Shown here one piece after another: positions 33,723 to 45,494 of a stretch of DNA of 64,000 nucleotides. The notes beneath the pieces are model-generated. The model saw only the letters and a list, made by a program, of their open reading frames with translations. It was not told the DNA's origin and did no database searches. Positions within the stretch are counted from its first letter, which is position 1; every line of letters starts with the position of its first letter. A program made the translations under genes and the position numbers. The stretch is from Mallotus nudiflorus (taxonomy: Eukaryota > Streptophyta > Magnoliopsida > Malpighiales > Euphorbiaceae): positions 1,714,746-1,778,745 of the forward strand of contig CANTUR010000240.1 in the NCBI GenBank assembly GCA_947683625.1, given 5' to 3'.

Positions 33723-35340
33723 GGATGAAGAGGTGGCAGATTGATTAGAGTTTATTTAAGTTCAGAGTCCATAACTCAAAGCATTCTTCATAGACTAGAG
33801 AGACTAGAGGGGAGTCCAATCAATCCACTATTCCTAGAAGCTGAATCAGCTCAAATTGAACAGACTGAAATAGAACAACAACCAGAGATGTGGACCTTAG
33901 AGGACATTAAGGGAGCTTTGATGGATGACATGAGAGCTATGATGCAAGATGAACTGAGATAGGCTTTGGCCGGACTAGTGCAACATGTTGTCGGGCAACC
34001 ACTTGCTACTGTTATTGAACAACCACCTACTGCTACTGTTGAATAGCCACTTGTTATATGAGCTCCACTTCTTGTTGTAGCTCCTCCACCTACTACTAAC
34101 AATGCTAGGGGGCAACCTGCTGCTAGAAATGTGCCTGTTACTGATGTGAGAATGGAAGACATTAAAAACTACATGGTAGAAAAGGTGAAGAGAGAATCAC
34201 TTGAATTGGTTCAAGACCTTGAGTCCAAATAGATGCAAGCACTGACTCAGAAAATGTCCAAGATGGAAGAGCTGATTAAAGGACAAGGAATAGGATATTC
34301 TTTTGACTTTGGTGATATGTTGCAAATGGAGGGTGACAAGTTGTCTAAAAAATTCAAAATGCCTCAACTGTAGAAATTTGATGGGAGAGGGACCCTAGAA
34401 TTCATTTAAGCCAATACACAACAACCATGAGCACTACAAAAGCACCTCTAGCTGTAGTCACTAGGTTGTTTGTGCTGTCCCTGGAAGGAATGGCTGTGAA
34501 TTGGTACCATGGGTTAGAAAAATCTATTAGAGCTTACTGGAAGGAACTATGTACTGCATTCTTGAAATAATATGATTATAACACTCAATTGGAAGTGTCA
34601 ATTAGGGATTTGGAGTTAACTAAACAAAAATCAAATTAGTTTTTTTTTAATTTCTTAATTCATTTTATGAATAAAGTAGGGATGATGAAAAACAAACTTG
34701 TTGAGAAGGATCAAGTTAGAATGATAGTTCGTAATGTGTCACCTAATTTAGTTGAGAGGCTATAGATGATGAATCCCAAAAACTTTGTTGATTTGTATGA
34801 TGATGGGTTACAAGCTAAGGAAATTGAGAGTGAGAAAAAGAAAACTGCTAGAGGCACAGGAACTCAAAACTACCTAAATGGGGGCATACAATAAGGAAGT
34901 ACTAGCCAAGCTGTAGAGGTACGTGTAGTTCAGCAACCAAGAAGGTTCTCTAACTTCAACCAACCACTCTCTAAAGTCCTAGAGAGGCTAATCGAAAAAG
35001 GCCTACTCTGACCCTTAACCTTTTCCAAACCCCTGAATCCAAATCTCCCTAGCTATGATCCAAACAGTTACTGCAAGTTTCATCAAGTAGCTGGCCATTC
35101 CATAAATACCTGCATTCGCCTAAAACATGAAATCCAAAACCTAATAGACTATGGAAAAATCATTAACCTTGAGAAATCCAGTTCCAACCCAAACACCAGA
35201 AATAACCCTTTCCCAGACTACTGAAATGTTCCACCACCAGCCACCATGATGATCAACTCAAGGGTTAGCGAAGAAGTGCTAAGCTCCTTCGAGGACCTCA
35301 ACCTTATACACAATGGAGAACCTTTCGGATAGCCACAAAG
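33723..35340 (+). pseudogene. gag: Tat/Ogre-like gag, decayed
   Basis: An acidic, Glu/Gln-rich N-terminal part (33741-33960, ending at TAG 33960) is followed by a Pro/Thr-rich stretch, a coiled MEDIKNYM...KMEELIKG region, then a gag core (KKFKMPQ...KFDG at 34348-34386 and weaker parts to 34830), a LPNLP-like region, and a CKFHQVAGHSINTCIRLK box (about 35071-35124), the CxxH..GH..C motif of Tat/Ogre gag. Stops are frequent and the frame shifts several times. In intact relatives gag forms the particle shell and packages element RNA. Confidence 0.75.
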
Positions 35341-35349
35341 TGGAGTAGA

Positions 35350-36859
35350 AGATTTATTAGGCCAATCTTCAAGCATGTTTGATTACAAAGTATTCTATTC
35401 TAAAACCGCGTCTGCTAACATACCCATGGAAGAGATCGTGCCGACAAGATGGGGTGATGAGTTTGAAGAAGATGAATTCTTAACCCCATAACTATCCCAA
35501 GAAGGGGTTGAAAAGCTACTAAGCCAACATATGGACAAGATGAGGGAGTTGAAAGGAAAAGAAACATGCATAGTGGAAGTTTGGAAAAATGGGAAAAGAG
35601 AATAGATTATTGGGGCCGTGGACATCTAGTATGATTCTGATGAAGAAAAACCCACTAGAGTCGATTTATGGAGTGATGCTCCAAATGTAAATCATATTAC
35701 TAGAAGCAGGAGGAATTACTGGGCAATAAAAAAGCAAAATGAAAGGGTTGTAGAAAAGGAAGAAACAGAAGATGCCAAAGTAGAGGAAGGACAGAAAGAA
35801 GACCTGATCCTAGAACAACTCAAGAAGGCTAAAGCGAGTGTGAGCATCTTGGAATTACTGATGCATTTGGGTAGTCACAGAAGGGCTCTAATTAAAGCTT
35901 TGTCGAACGTGAGCATTAAAACGGTAGGTACGCTTGAGGCTATGGTAGCAAAGGTGACAGAAAAGAAACAAGGGCTGATAATATTCTCAGATGATGACTT
36001 GCCTTTGGAGGGAAGAAATCATAACAAGGCATTATTTATCCCAGCTAAAGTAAAAGGGAAGAGAGCCAACTTTGTAATGGTAGATGATGGTTCAACCATA
36101 AATGTATGCCTACTAAAGATCCTGCCCAATCTAGGTCTAAAAGTAGATGACTTAACAGTTTCAAACCTCATTATCAGAGCTTATAATGACAGTACCAGGA
36201 ATGTGGAGGGAACATTTTAGGCTTTGGTCAAAATAGGGCCCGTAGAGTTGACTGTCAAATTTACTATACTGGACATCCCTATTACCTATGCCCTGCTATT
36301 GGGAAGGCCATGTTTTCATGCCCTGGGAGGAGTACCTTCAACAGTGCACTGGAAAATAAAATTCCCTCATAAAGGAGATGTCGTGACAATAGAAGCTGGA
36401 ACCAATGTAGTTATGACAACTATACTTGATAAACAGAAGCAAGTGTGTGTTCCGCCTAGTTTCCAAGTTGCTAGAATATTTGATGAGATGAATCCTAGGG
36501 TTGCAAAAATGATGGAAAGCATGAATTATCAACCTGGACAGGGGCTCGGGAAGAATGAACAAGGAAGTCCCAGGCCCCCGAACATTAAAGCCCAGGACCA
36601 TATGAAGGGTTTGGGATATACTAAGGCAGGACCAGCTAGTAGTAGAGTAAAGAGCAAGAAGAAAGCAAAAAGAAATAAGCCCTTGGGAAGGATTGTACCA
36701 CTAAGTGAGAACTTCATCAAGCTAGGGGAGGGCAAGTATAATCTGGGCACCAAAGAATCTATTAACGTGGCTGGAAAGGATGTCCCTGGGTTTAAGATCT
36801 TCAAGGAGCAGATTATGGAAAGCCTAGTAGCCATCAACAAAGAGGAAGTCATGAAGTAA
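35350..36859 (+). pseudogene. Tat/Ogre-like protease with G-patch
   Basis: From about 35640 the frame is nearly open. 35840-36859 has a single TAG (36218-36220) in one continuous frame. It shows the aspartic protease segment FVMVDDGSTINVCLL (about 36069-36113; DDGS where Tat/Ogre usually has DNGS), LLLGRPCFHALG (about 36294-36330), a G-patch (YQPGQGLGKNEQG...GLGYTK, about 36525-36627), then a Lys-rich stretch. The G-patch after protease is a hallmark of the Tat/Ogre lineage and some related retroelements. In full elements RT follows; here coding similarity ends soon after TAA at 36857 and no RT is found. The minus-strand frames 36338-36852 are shadows. Confidence 0.82.
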
Positions 36860-38636
36860 GTAACTGAAATGATGGGTGATGATGCCGTTAAGGAGCTGCT
36901 GTGTTTGCCACCTGAGGAACCACCCTAGGACTTAGCTACTGTCATTAGTGCTAGTTTTATTGATATTTTTTTATGAAGAAACTGATGTAATAACATTCGA
37001 TCTTTGTGCGGATGAAGATGTTGTTTTTCCTATGATCGATGATATAAATTCGGATTATGCTTGCTTATGTAATGTACATCCTAATGGTACTGTGCATTAT
37101 GATATTAATTACATCTGCTTGTTTGACATAAATTTAATTCAATTAAATTCATTCAGCATGGGCACAAATACAAATTCAAAGAACATGCATATATCACATG
37201 ATGTAACTTTTGAAGATAGGAAACGTGAGAAAAATAAAAAAGAAAAAAGAAAAAAAAGAAAAAACAAAGAGAGAAAAAAGAGAGAAAAAAAAAGAAGAGA
37301 AAGAAAGAACAGTAAGGTAAAAATTAGAGAGGAAAATTCATGACTGATTGATAATAGGAGATATATCATATGATGTAATGAATGTTCTTATTTTTGCCCT
37401 AATGAATGATTAAAATTAAATTTTAAATTTTTGTTCAAACATCACATATTGGTCTTTATCATGCTACATAAGTATCTAAATGGAAAAACAATACATGATG
37501 AAAGCTAAATTAGAACTATGATATCACTATTTTAGTTACGTTTTCTTTTTGCCACTTCTTTTGTAATTTTCCTTGTAAGCCTAGCGTCCCCTTATACCTT
37601 AAGAATCCTTTTCACTCAGTAACTTGCTTTTCAAACCATATATTGTAACTGTCAGTATCAAGTCTTATATTCTGCTCAAGAATTCTTCGAAGTGCAAGTC
37701 CAATTGATTTCATCATCCATAATTCACTTCAGTCAGTTCGCCCACTCCTATGCATCTTCAATGCATGAGATTGCAGCTAATAGGGTTAGTAAGACAAAGG
37801 GCCAACAACAATAAATGACCAAACTGAGTCTCTTGTGCACATGAAGAAATTGATTGCTAGGATGAATTCAAAATGAAGCTAGGGGCAAAACGTAACTTCA
37901 GAATAAGTTAGGGGTAAAATGGTAAATACAACAGTAGAACTTCAAAGTTAGTGAAAATAATCTCAGGGCGGAAAGGAGTATACTACAAGCATATAGATAT
38001 AACAGCTATCATACAGTAGAAGCAATAACAAAAAGAAAAGTTCAATAGTGCATCAGTCAATCATGAGCTCCAGTGTGAAGCCATGGATTGTCCAATAGAC
38101 TACATCAGAAGCTCAAACATCAGAAGTACCAATAATGAAGCATCAAGTACTCGAACCTACAAGTTGTTGATGAGGCACTTCATTCTCACACTCCAAGCTA
38201 CAAACATAGCTTTGCTCCAAACAGAAGACCTATTAGGACCATGCATGTTATGCATAACATGTATACACTTACATACATTTGTTGTGAAATACTTTCATTG
38301 TATAATAAAGTCTTTGAGCCTAGTCAAGATTTTCCAAACGCTTTGCTACTAACATTTAAGATTAGTATTGTAAAAGTGCAGGAAAGTAGTTAGCGTATTC
38401 ACAGGTAAAGCTTCTGAAGGAATGAAAATAAAAGGAGTAACATTACCAAGAAGCATCATCTTGGTGACCTCAAAAGGCTGGATAAGACTTTTAAGCTCCT
38501 CAAACTTAGTATCCATCTCTATAGTCTCATCGGGAGCATCACTTGGAATAGCCCTTCGCAACAGTTAGACCATTGTAGGGTATGGAATATGGTAACGAGA
38601 AGGTCCAACATATCAGCGATACATGCACTTGGCCCT
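36860..38636 (+). other. Non-coding interior of Tat/Ogre-like element
   Basis: A short acidic open stretch (36948-37200) runs into a purine-rich A/G tract (37225-37335). From 37340 to 38636 I find no RT, RNase H or integrase motif on either strand. Confidence 0.6.
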
Positions 38637-39095
38637 AAAAAGGGAAGAACGCACTCAAAACTTAAGACAAATGCACTCTGAAGACTTCTTAAATGGTGAA
38701 ATAAAATCCTTTAACTCCTAAATCTTTTCTTTTACAGGAAATATTAGGAAGAGGAATGAGGCCCTTTACCATAGCATCAATATTCAGCCTAAGGCCACAA
38801 CCTCATTGGTAGAATATCACAACCCTGCGATTAGAGACATCATGATAAAAAGGGAAGAATCCACTCAAAACTTGGGACAAAGGCACTTTGAAAAATTCTT
38901 TGATTATGAAATAAAAATCTCTAACTCATAAATCTTCTCTTTTGTAGGAAATGTTAGGAAGAGGAATGATGGAGCTCTCTACTATAGCATCAATAGAATA
39001 AAGCCACAATTTTGATGGCAAAATATCATGACCCTGCGACTAGAGACATCATCATCCCAATCAAAAAGGGAAGAATGCAAAAGAATAACATTGCA
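38637..39095. repeat. Tandem array A, about 210-216 bp unit
   Basis: Units start AAAAAGGGAAGAA at 38637, 38847 and 39063 (the third partial). Shared blocks include ACTCAAAACTT, AGGAAGAGGAATGA and CCCTGCGA(T/C)TAGAGACATC. Confidence 0.82.
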
Positions 39096-39624
39096 TTTTG
39101 ATAAAATTTCTTCACTTACAAATAAACCATACTAACTTATGGTATTTTATGTAGGGAAAATAAAAGAGAATGAAGAAGAGGAACGGAATCGATACATTAA
39201 TAAGAATGACTAGGATAGCAAATGCTAATTGCTAGTCAAAATCTCACTCTGTATGACAAACACCCTGACAAATACCAAAGGGAAGTAGTATAACTCTATC
39301 TTTTTTTGATTTTGTAGTAAAGTATAAATTGAAAGAAAATTTATAAAATTGAGAGTAAATTCATCCACTTTATGATATCATGTGCGAAAACTTATCTCAT
39401 GACCTTTGATTTTAATGGCTTTCTTTTATTAGCCTCTCAGAATTTAGATGTCTTGTTGACCGTTCTATATTGAGAGTTTCTAAAACTCTAATCGATCTAA
39501 TGCTTACTTTAAACCCAAACGAGGGGAAGAATATTCAAAGACAAAATCTATGGACTTGAAGTATAAATTGGTTGAATTTTAAAGTGTCATTTTAGTCTTT
39601 TGAATAATAAATGTGCATATAATC

Positions 39625-39960
39625 TACTCCAATGCTCAGAAATGACTACAAGTACAAATCCCTCAACAATATCCATGCTAAGTAATATGAGAAAGGTGAG
39701 GGAACACTAAGAGGAGAATTAGAATAAGAGCAAGCATAATGTACTCCAATGTCCAAAAATGAGCAAAAGTATCAATATGAACTTCTAGCGGTATCCACGC
39801 TGAGTAATATAAGAAAGGCGGGGGAATACTAAAAGAGCACCCACGTTAAAAAAAATTGCTCTATTTACTCCAATGCTCTGTAAGAGTATGAATATGCAAA
39901 GGACCTTTCCAATGGTATCCACGCTGAGTAATATGAGAAAGGTAAGGGAATACTGGGATA
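39625..39960. repeat. Tandem array B, about 117-124 bp unit
   Basis: Three units start TACTCCAATG at 39625, 39742 and 39866. Each contains TATCCA(T/C)GCT(A/G)AGTAATAT and GAAAGG(T/C)(G/A)(A/G)GGGAA. Confidence 0.85.
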
Positions 39961-40381
39961 AGGAAGAAAAGCACAAGAATAATTCAAAGACTGTTTTGAT
40001 ACTTCAAATTCAATATTTTTATGCTTAATTTCCATAAGTTTTGTTTAGCAAATTCTCCTTAAAATTAGGTGTGGAAGTAAGCTCTTCACTTGGTAAAAGA
40101 TACACTCTCAGCATAAGATGGTTAACGATGCCTCTGACCTTTGCAAATGGCAAATAAGTGACAGACATGAAAATAAAAAAAAGTGAGATTTGTTAAGTGC
40201 ATGCTATCTTATGATAAAAGGATGAATTTTCTCATAAATTGTCAACATTATAATATACTTTTATACATTTATCATGGTTGAAACTAACCTAAATATGTCT
40301 ACAGGAATTATAAAACCAGAAGGAAGTGCACAGTGGAATTCAAAGCATTCGACTCAAACAACCAAAGATAAAAATCAGTAA

Positions 40382-40525
40382 GCAGTTATGGACTGTAGCA
40401 ACATCGAAGGCGAGCAATGAAAGGATTGCAGTCAATTTGCAAGCAATTATAGATTGCACCATCATCAGCGAGCAGTTATGGACTGCAGCATCATGAGTGA
40501 GCAATTATGGATTGCAGCATAATCG
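40382..40525. repeat. Tandem array C, about 30 bp unit
   Basis: Five imperfect copies of GCA(G/A)TTATGGA(C/T)TGCAGCA at about 40382, 40412, 40442, 40471 and 40500. Confidence 0.75.
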
Positions 40526-40831
40526 TATAGATCAATCAACATTACATGATCAAGTGTAGTGTATTCCACTTTAGTCCATTACTTTTGTGTCTATATGAAT
40601 TCAAGTTCTTTCATTGAAATTTATTCCATATTTGCATTCTGATTAGGAACATGTTCCTAATTAAATCATAACATTCATCAAATTAATAATTCATTGAATT
40701 ACTAAAGTTGCATAATCAATCTATGATTTTGAATTTTCTATCAAGTACAAAATACAGAACAAGATTATAGAATTCTTTTTTTTTTGTATTTGACATGCAT
40801 CATTTCAATCAAAGGATTTATATACTGCATA

Positions 40832-40930
40832 GTAGCTATGATATGAATTTCAAATGATTATGTTATGTGCTACACAGTAGTCATAACCTTCATTATGTTA
40901 TGTACTACATAGCAGTTATGACATAAACTT
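40832..40930. repeat. Tandem array D, about 45 bp unit
   Basis: Three imperfect copies built on ATGTTATGT(G/A)CTACA and AGCAGTTATGACAT. Confidence 0.6.
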
Positions 40931-40934
40931 TCAA

Positions 40935-41525
40935 ATTCATCATTGCTAGATGTTCCGTAGGAACTATAGCAAATTTTTAATTAATCTACACTACACGTCC
41001 CACAAGGAATATAGTGTGCATCATTAGATGTCCCACCAGAAATATAACAAAATTCATCATTGCTAGACGTTCCACAGAAACTATAGCAAGTTTTTAATTC
41101 AACTTCACTAGATGTCCCACAGGGAATATAGTGAATGTCGTTAGATGTCCTACAGGGAATATAATGAAATTCCTTAGAGCTAGGCGTTCCATAGGAACTA
41201 TAGCAAGTTTGTAATTTAACTTCACTAGACATTCCATAGGGAATATAGTATACATCGTTAGACGTCCCACAGGGATTATAACGAAATTCATCATTGCTAG
41301 ATGTTCCACAAGAACTATAGCAAATTTTAATTCATCTATACTAGACGTCCCATAGGGAATATGGTGTGCATCGTTAGACATCCCATACGGAATATAACGA
41401 AATTCATCATTGTTAAACGTTCCACAGGAACTATAGCAAGTTTTTAATTTATCATCACTAAACATCCCACAAGGAATATAGTGAAACTCATTTGCACAAA
41501 GTCCACTAGACGTTCAACAGGAAAA
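40935..41525. repeat. Tandem array E, 117-bp higher-order repeat of 39-bp subunits
   Basis: ATTC(A/C)-anchored units begin at 40935, 41052, 41169, 41286 and 41402, a steady 116-117 bp spacing. Each consists of three related subunits of about 39 bp with a TAGA(T/C)GT(T/C)CCACAGGAA core. Because 39 is a multiple of three, the minus strand keeps open frames (40981-41465) of a 13-residue repeat; I treat these as a side effect. The array lies just upstream of the 3' LTR, where Ogre elements are known to carry tandem repeats. Confidence 0.88.
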
Positions 41526-41670
41526 AAGGTGAGACTTATCAAACACTACACCTTGCTCAACAATTTGAGCATCAATCTATCATTTAGGATACAATTAAGT
41601 GTCCTAATTTCTTTCTTTTGAAATTGTGTGCTTCTATTGATTTGCAGCAATTTGTCAACCAAACAACAAC

Positions 41671-41683
41671 AAATGGGGGCAAC
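41671..41683 (+). other. Polypurine tract of Tat/Ogre-like element
   Basis: AAATGGGGGCAAC directly precedes the 3' LTR start TGTAAGCACC. Confidence 0.7.
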
Positions 41684-43770
41684 TGTAAGCACCCAATTTC
41701 GGGATGCAATTGTGTACAATTGCGACGTAAGCCCCTATGATGAAATTCATTCAAAAAATGAACTTGGTTGTCGATTTTCTAGAATTTAAGGACTAAATTG
41801 CAACATTTTTTTAGGATTTGATTGCAAATAAGTCACTTTTTTAAGGGTCTTTTGATAATTAATAGTTAAAATAAAATAAATTAAAAATTTTTAGGATCGG
41901 TATTGGTGTAATGCCGATCAGCAGTAGACAATGCCAATCGTTATTATATAATGTTGGTCGGCATTGCACAGTGCCAATGCGCAATGAGTCTTTTTTTTTA
42001 TTTTTTTGTGTATTTTTCTTATTTTTTGTCAATTTTTTCAGTGTTTTGATTGGTTGAAAATTTAATTTAATTATTATTATTATCTGATGAAAATTTTGAC
42101 ACATTCAAAGCACGTAAATAAGTTTAAAAAATCAAACCTTATCAGGATGCTATCTGATCATATAGGTCTATTCCTCCTTTGGAGGAAGTCAATACGCTTA
42201 GACTCTGCATTTTAAAAGTAGAGTCTGCATGCGTGCATGAAAAAAAAAAAATTTTTACACAGACGGAGGAACTAAGAGAAACTCGCACATCCATAGATCA
42301 AACTTTGATTTCTTCTATTCTTTCGAAACCCTAATTTTTACAATTCATTTAATGAAGATGATCCAACATTTTTTTAGTCCCAATCCAGAATCAAATCAAT
42401 ACTGAGTCAATTTCAACAGTGACAATCACAATCTGAGGGGCTATCTCAAAGCATATGCACAACATTCATTTTTTTTTTCTTCTCTTCTATGATTTTTATT
42501 TTATTTCGTTATTTATTTTATTATTTAATTTCACTACTAATTTGATTGTTTTTTTGTTTTTGATATGTTCATGTGAATTGAGGAAGACATCACCTGTGCT
42601 TAATTGAATAGAAGATCCATGGAATGCCATGGATGAACATGTACCTTTCGTAATAGTTCTTAGGATTTTATTCTTTATTTTGCACTTATGTATTTTGTAT
42701 AGTTTATTTTTAATTTATGGGTGTATAATTATTTAATTTTAATTTTGTACATAGTTTGTAATAGCCCCAGTAAAAGGAATAATGAAACATTAAAATTTTT
42801 GCACTTTAAAATTAATTAGTAATTAGGTTTAATCGGGTAAAAATTAATTAAAAATTAATGGTGGCTTTAGTTAATTAGGGTTTGTATGTAATTAATTTAG
42901 GTTTTTTTTTAGAAATCATATGTGAATGCATTTTGATTTAATTTTGTGATGTTTGTTTTTTTATGTTTTTGGGCCCTAAGCCCACGTTTAGGTCTAACCT
43001 ACTTAATAAATAGGTTTAAAAAATGGTTTAGGACTTTAAATAATTAAAATCAATTTAGGCCCATTAGGTTAATTAGATTTTAAGCCCACTTAGTTAATTA
43101 AAACTTGTTTAGACTTAGCTTAGCTCACTTAATTTTATTTCTTTTAAAATAAATAGACCTAGGCCCACATGTCACTTAAAATAAAACTAATTTAGACTTA
43201 GGCCCACTAATTTAATTTTCCTTTAAAATTAAATAGACTTAAGCTCATTTCTTAGACAAACTAAAATAAATAGGTTTAGATTTACTAATTAATACAAATG
43301 TAGGCCCACCTTTAAAGTCCATTTCACTTGTAAATAAAATATGTAGATTTAGCTAACTTATAAAATAAAATTAACATAGTTTAGACATAGGGACATTGCC
43401 TTTTTTATGCATTTTTAATTGTAATTTTATTGACCTGTTGCCTTTTGGGTTAGATGGATGTTAATTAGGGTTTAATAAAATTACATGTAATTAGAGGATG
43501 AAATAATAATTTATAAAATTATTCTAAATGAACATGGGACTAAGAGAAGTTAGAATTCCGTATCTAGAATCTCTTGGTTATGGTGCTAGCTTTCTTTTAG
43601 GGAATCACATAGCACCTTTTTTATTTGTCCCAGTTATTACCCTGGGTGGCGACTCCTCATCTCCACGTCATGTCTTTGTGATAGTTGTTAGTGTGTTCTC
43701 TAAGGCCCTGAGCCTAAACAGTGTCGTGGTTGCTAAAATTTGGGACGGGTGCTAAACCCCACCATCTACA
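41684..43770 (+). repeat. 3' LTR of Tat/Ogre-like element
   Basis: TGTAAGCACC to ACCATCTACA, TG...CA termini intact. Differs from the 5' LTR by scattered substitutions and small indels, so the insertion is clearly older than the nested chromovirus. Confidence 0.92.
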
Positions 43771-44010
43771 GGCGGTATACTTTATGTATATGTATTTTAG
43801 AACTCCTTTTAATGACTTACACGTTCTCTTATTATTTCTAATCGGAAGACCCATTAATCCAATTAACAGAAGATTATAAATGGATCCAATTTTTAGATTT
43901 TTATGGGAGATTAAGAATAGATGGATTTTCTTTAAGCCCTATTTTACTGATAGGATTTACCACCACTTTAGCGGCTCAACCAATTACTTAGGATTCCCGA
44001 TTGTTCCATT
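43771..44010 (+). pseudogene. ndhD: Plastid-derived ndhD, continuation
   Basis: Starting with the right GGCGG target copy, it resumes ndhD exactly where 19615 stopped: YT(L)CI.ILELL, SEDPLIQLTEDYKW, then GISP-like sequence and AAQPIT/DSRLFH-like sequence. It decays through frame changes, and at 44010 the match ends abruptly after CGATTGTTCCATT, where atpH begins. Confidence 0.85.
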
Positions 44011-44189
44011 AAACCTAGGGTTGGTCAAGGTACTACCGCAAGCTAAGTTGTACAAGGTATCACAAGACAACCTGAGGCAGAGGGAAAAATATGAGGTACT
44101 TAAATGCTTAGTTTGGCTTTAATGGAAGCTTTAACAATTATGGACTACTTATAGTATTAGCACTTTTGTTTGCGAATCCTTTTGTTTAA
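44011..44189 (+). pseudogene. atpH: Plastid-derived atpH 3' part
   Basis: The sequence follows the chloroplast ATP synthase subunit c gene from its GVGQGT segment through RQPEAEGK to the C-terminal end MEALTIYGL...LFANPFV and TAA at 44187-44189. Small deletions and a stop shift the frame. It is joined directly to ndhD, which is not its plastid neighbour. Confidence 0.87.
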
Positions 44190-44219
44190 GTTTAATCCTA
44201 TAAAATAAAAAATTATATA

Positions 44220-44625
44220 GTTGTAGTATTATCAAACTATGGGTATCTTTAGTTCATAAGAACAAACAGCAGATTAATAAAAAACACAAAGACAAGAACG
44301 ATTCAATTTCTCTTGAAAGGCATCAAAGTATAATTGGAAATAAAGACAAAAATGATTATGATTTACTTGTTCCATAAAATATTTTCTCTCCGAAATGTTG
44401 TAGAGAATTAAGAATTCTAATTCTAATTGAAAAAATATATATATTCATATAAATATAGAAATTTGCAACTGTAATAACCTAAAAACTTGTGGTCCCATTT
44501 TTTTATAGAAGTAAACATTTTGATAGAGATAAAAATAAACTAATTAAATTCAAATTTTTTCTTCGGCCCAATTTTCGATTAGAAGATTTAGCTTGTATGA
44601 ATCATTATTGGTTCAATACAAATAA
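44220..44625 (+). pseudogene. ycf1: Plastid-derived ycf1 3' end
   Basis: Reads KHKDKNDSISLERHQSIIGN and NDYDLLVP, ILSPK...RELRIL, then DRDKNKLIK, FFLRPNFRLEDLACMN, YWFNTN: the C-terminal region of the large plastid Ycf1 (TIC214) protein. It is broken by stops and by an AT-rich gap near 44440-44490. The match ends at about 44625, short of the normal C-terminus. Confidence 0.85.
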
Positions 44626-44917
44626 AGCATATACTTACGTATATGGATCTCCTTTTTTCTTTCTTTTATTTATTATAAGATTGATTTACCTCTTTTTTTT
44701 AAAAAAATGAACGATAAATATCTATATTTTCCCTTTCAACTTTTAACAAGAAATTCAAATTTTCTTTTTATATTTATATTTAATATTCATTTTATTTTAA
44801 TATTAATTATTTCTATTTAATATTAATATTAATTTTTATTTAATATTAATATATTAAATTAATAATATGAATTTAAAATATTAATATATTAATTATTTAG
44901 GAATTAAGATTAACGAA
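44626..44917. other. AT-rich filler between plastid fragments
   Basis: Almost pure A/T, with no assignable plastid gene. Confidence 0.5.
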
Positions 44918-45180
44918 TTAATGACGAGATTTATTATCATTGTTTGCATGTCTCCAGAAATTTAGAGTAGGTGCAAATTATCCCAATTTATGGCCCACCA
45001 TATGATCTGTTATATAAATAGGTAAATACTCCTTTCCATTATGGATAACAATAGTATGATTGATCATTGTGGGTATAATGGTAGATGCCCGAAACCACGT
45101 TATTATTTTTTTTTTTTCTGCTTGTGTTAAGCTTATTTATTTTTTTTAATAAATGGTTTGCTACAAAAGGATTTTTCATA
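44918..45180 (-). pseudogene. rps19: Plastid-derived rps19
   Basis: On the minus strand it reads KNPFVANHLLKKINKLNT, then (after a frame change in a poly-T/A tract near 45108-45120) a segment with ASTIIPT and IAIHNGK, GKEYLPIYITD-like and MGHKLG-like parts, and ends HANNDNKSRH with stop at 44918-44920. This is chloroplast ribosomal protein S19, nearly full length but missing the extreme N-terminus. Confidence 0.86.
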
Positions 45181-45494
45181 TTATTTTTTATATCATTAAA
45201 ATTATTTATATTATATATATTTTTTAATTTTTTAATAATTTAATAAACATATTTTAATATTTAATAAATATATAATTAATTTAATATTTCATTAATATAT
45301 AATTTATAATATAATTTATAATTAATATAAATTTCTAATTAATATATAATTATAATTTAATTAATATATTTCAATATATATATTAACATAATATATTCTA
45401 TATAGAATATGTATTAATGTGTCATTTATGATTAATGTCATTTAGTTCATTTTTCATGTACTTGTAAAGGTAACACGTAGGCGATCAGCTCTAT
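45181..45494. other. AT-rich block, duplicated at 62020-62337
   Basis: A/T-rich stretch ending TTTTTCATGTACTTGTAAAGG before the rpl33 stop. Clearly homologous to 62020-62337, which also abuts rpl33. Possibly plastid rpl33-rps18 spacer expanded by insertion. Confidence 0.55.

Larger units (their letters stand above)
19616..43770 (+). mobile_element. Tat/Ogre-like Ty3/gypsy element without pol, carrying a nested element
   Basis: LTRs of about 2.06-2.09 kb (19616-21679, 41684-43770) start TGTAAGCAC and end CTATA/CTACA. After the 5' LTR comes TGGTGACTCCACTGGGG, the primer-binding site style of Tat/Ogre elements. The interior carries gag with a CxxH..GH..C box, a protease with the Tat/Ogre D(N/D)GS motif, a G-patch, then about 4.7 kb of non-coding DNA with several tandem-repeat arrays. 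No RT, RNase H or integrase motif was found. A chromovirus (22335-33514) sits in its leader; without it the element is about 13 kb. Flanks are a perfect GGCGG duplication within plastid ndhD DNA. It is probably non-autonomous, depending on a full Ogre/Tat relative. Confidence 0.88.

Noticed and set aside
36338..36852. Two minus-strand frames
   Set aside because: Shadows of the protease/G-patch reading frame.
37139..37369. Minus-strand Leu/Phe/Ser-rich frame resembling a membrane protein
   Set aside because: Reverse of the A/G tract; low complexity.
40981..41465. A 13-residue repeat protein on the minus strand
   Set aside because: Follows from a repeat period divisible by three; no start context or domain, and the array is interrupted by a frame change.
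40935..41525. CRISPR-like regular repeat spacing
   Set aside because: The whole unit is repeated, including the would-be spacers, and it sits in a plant retrotransposon; no cas genes.
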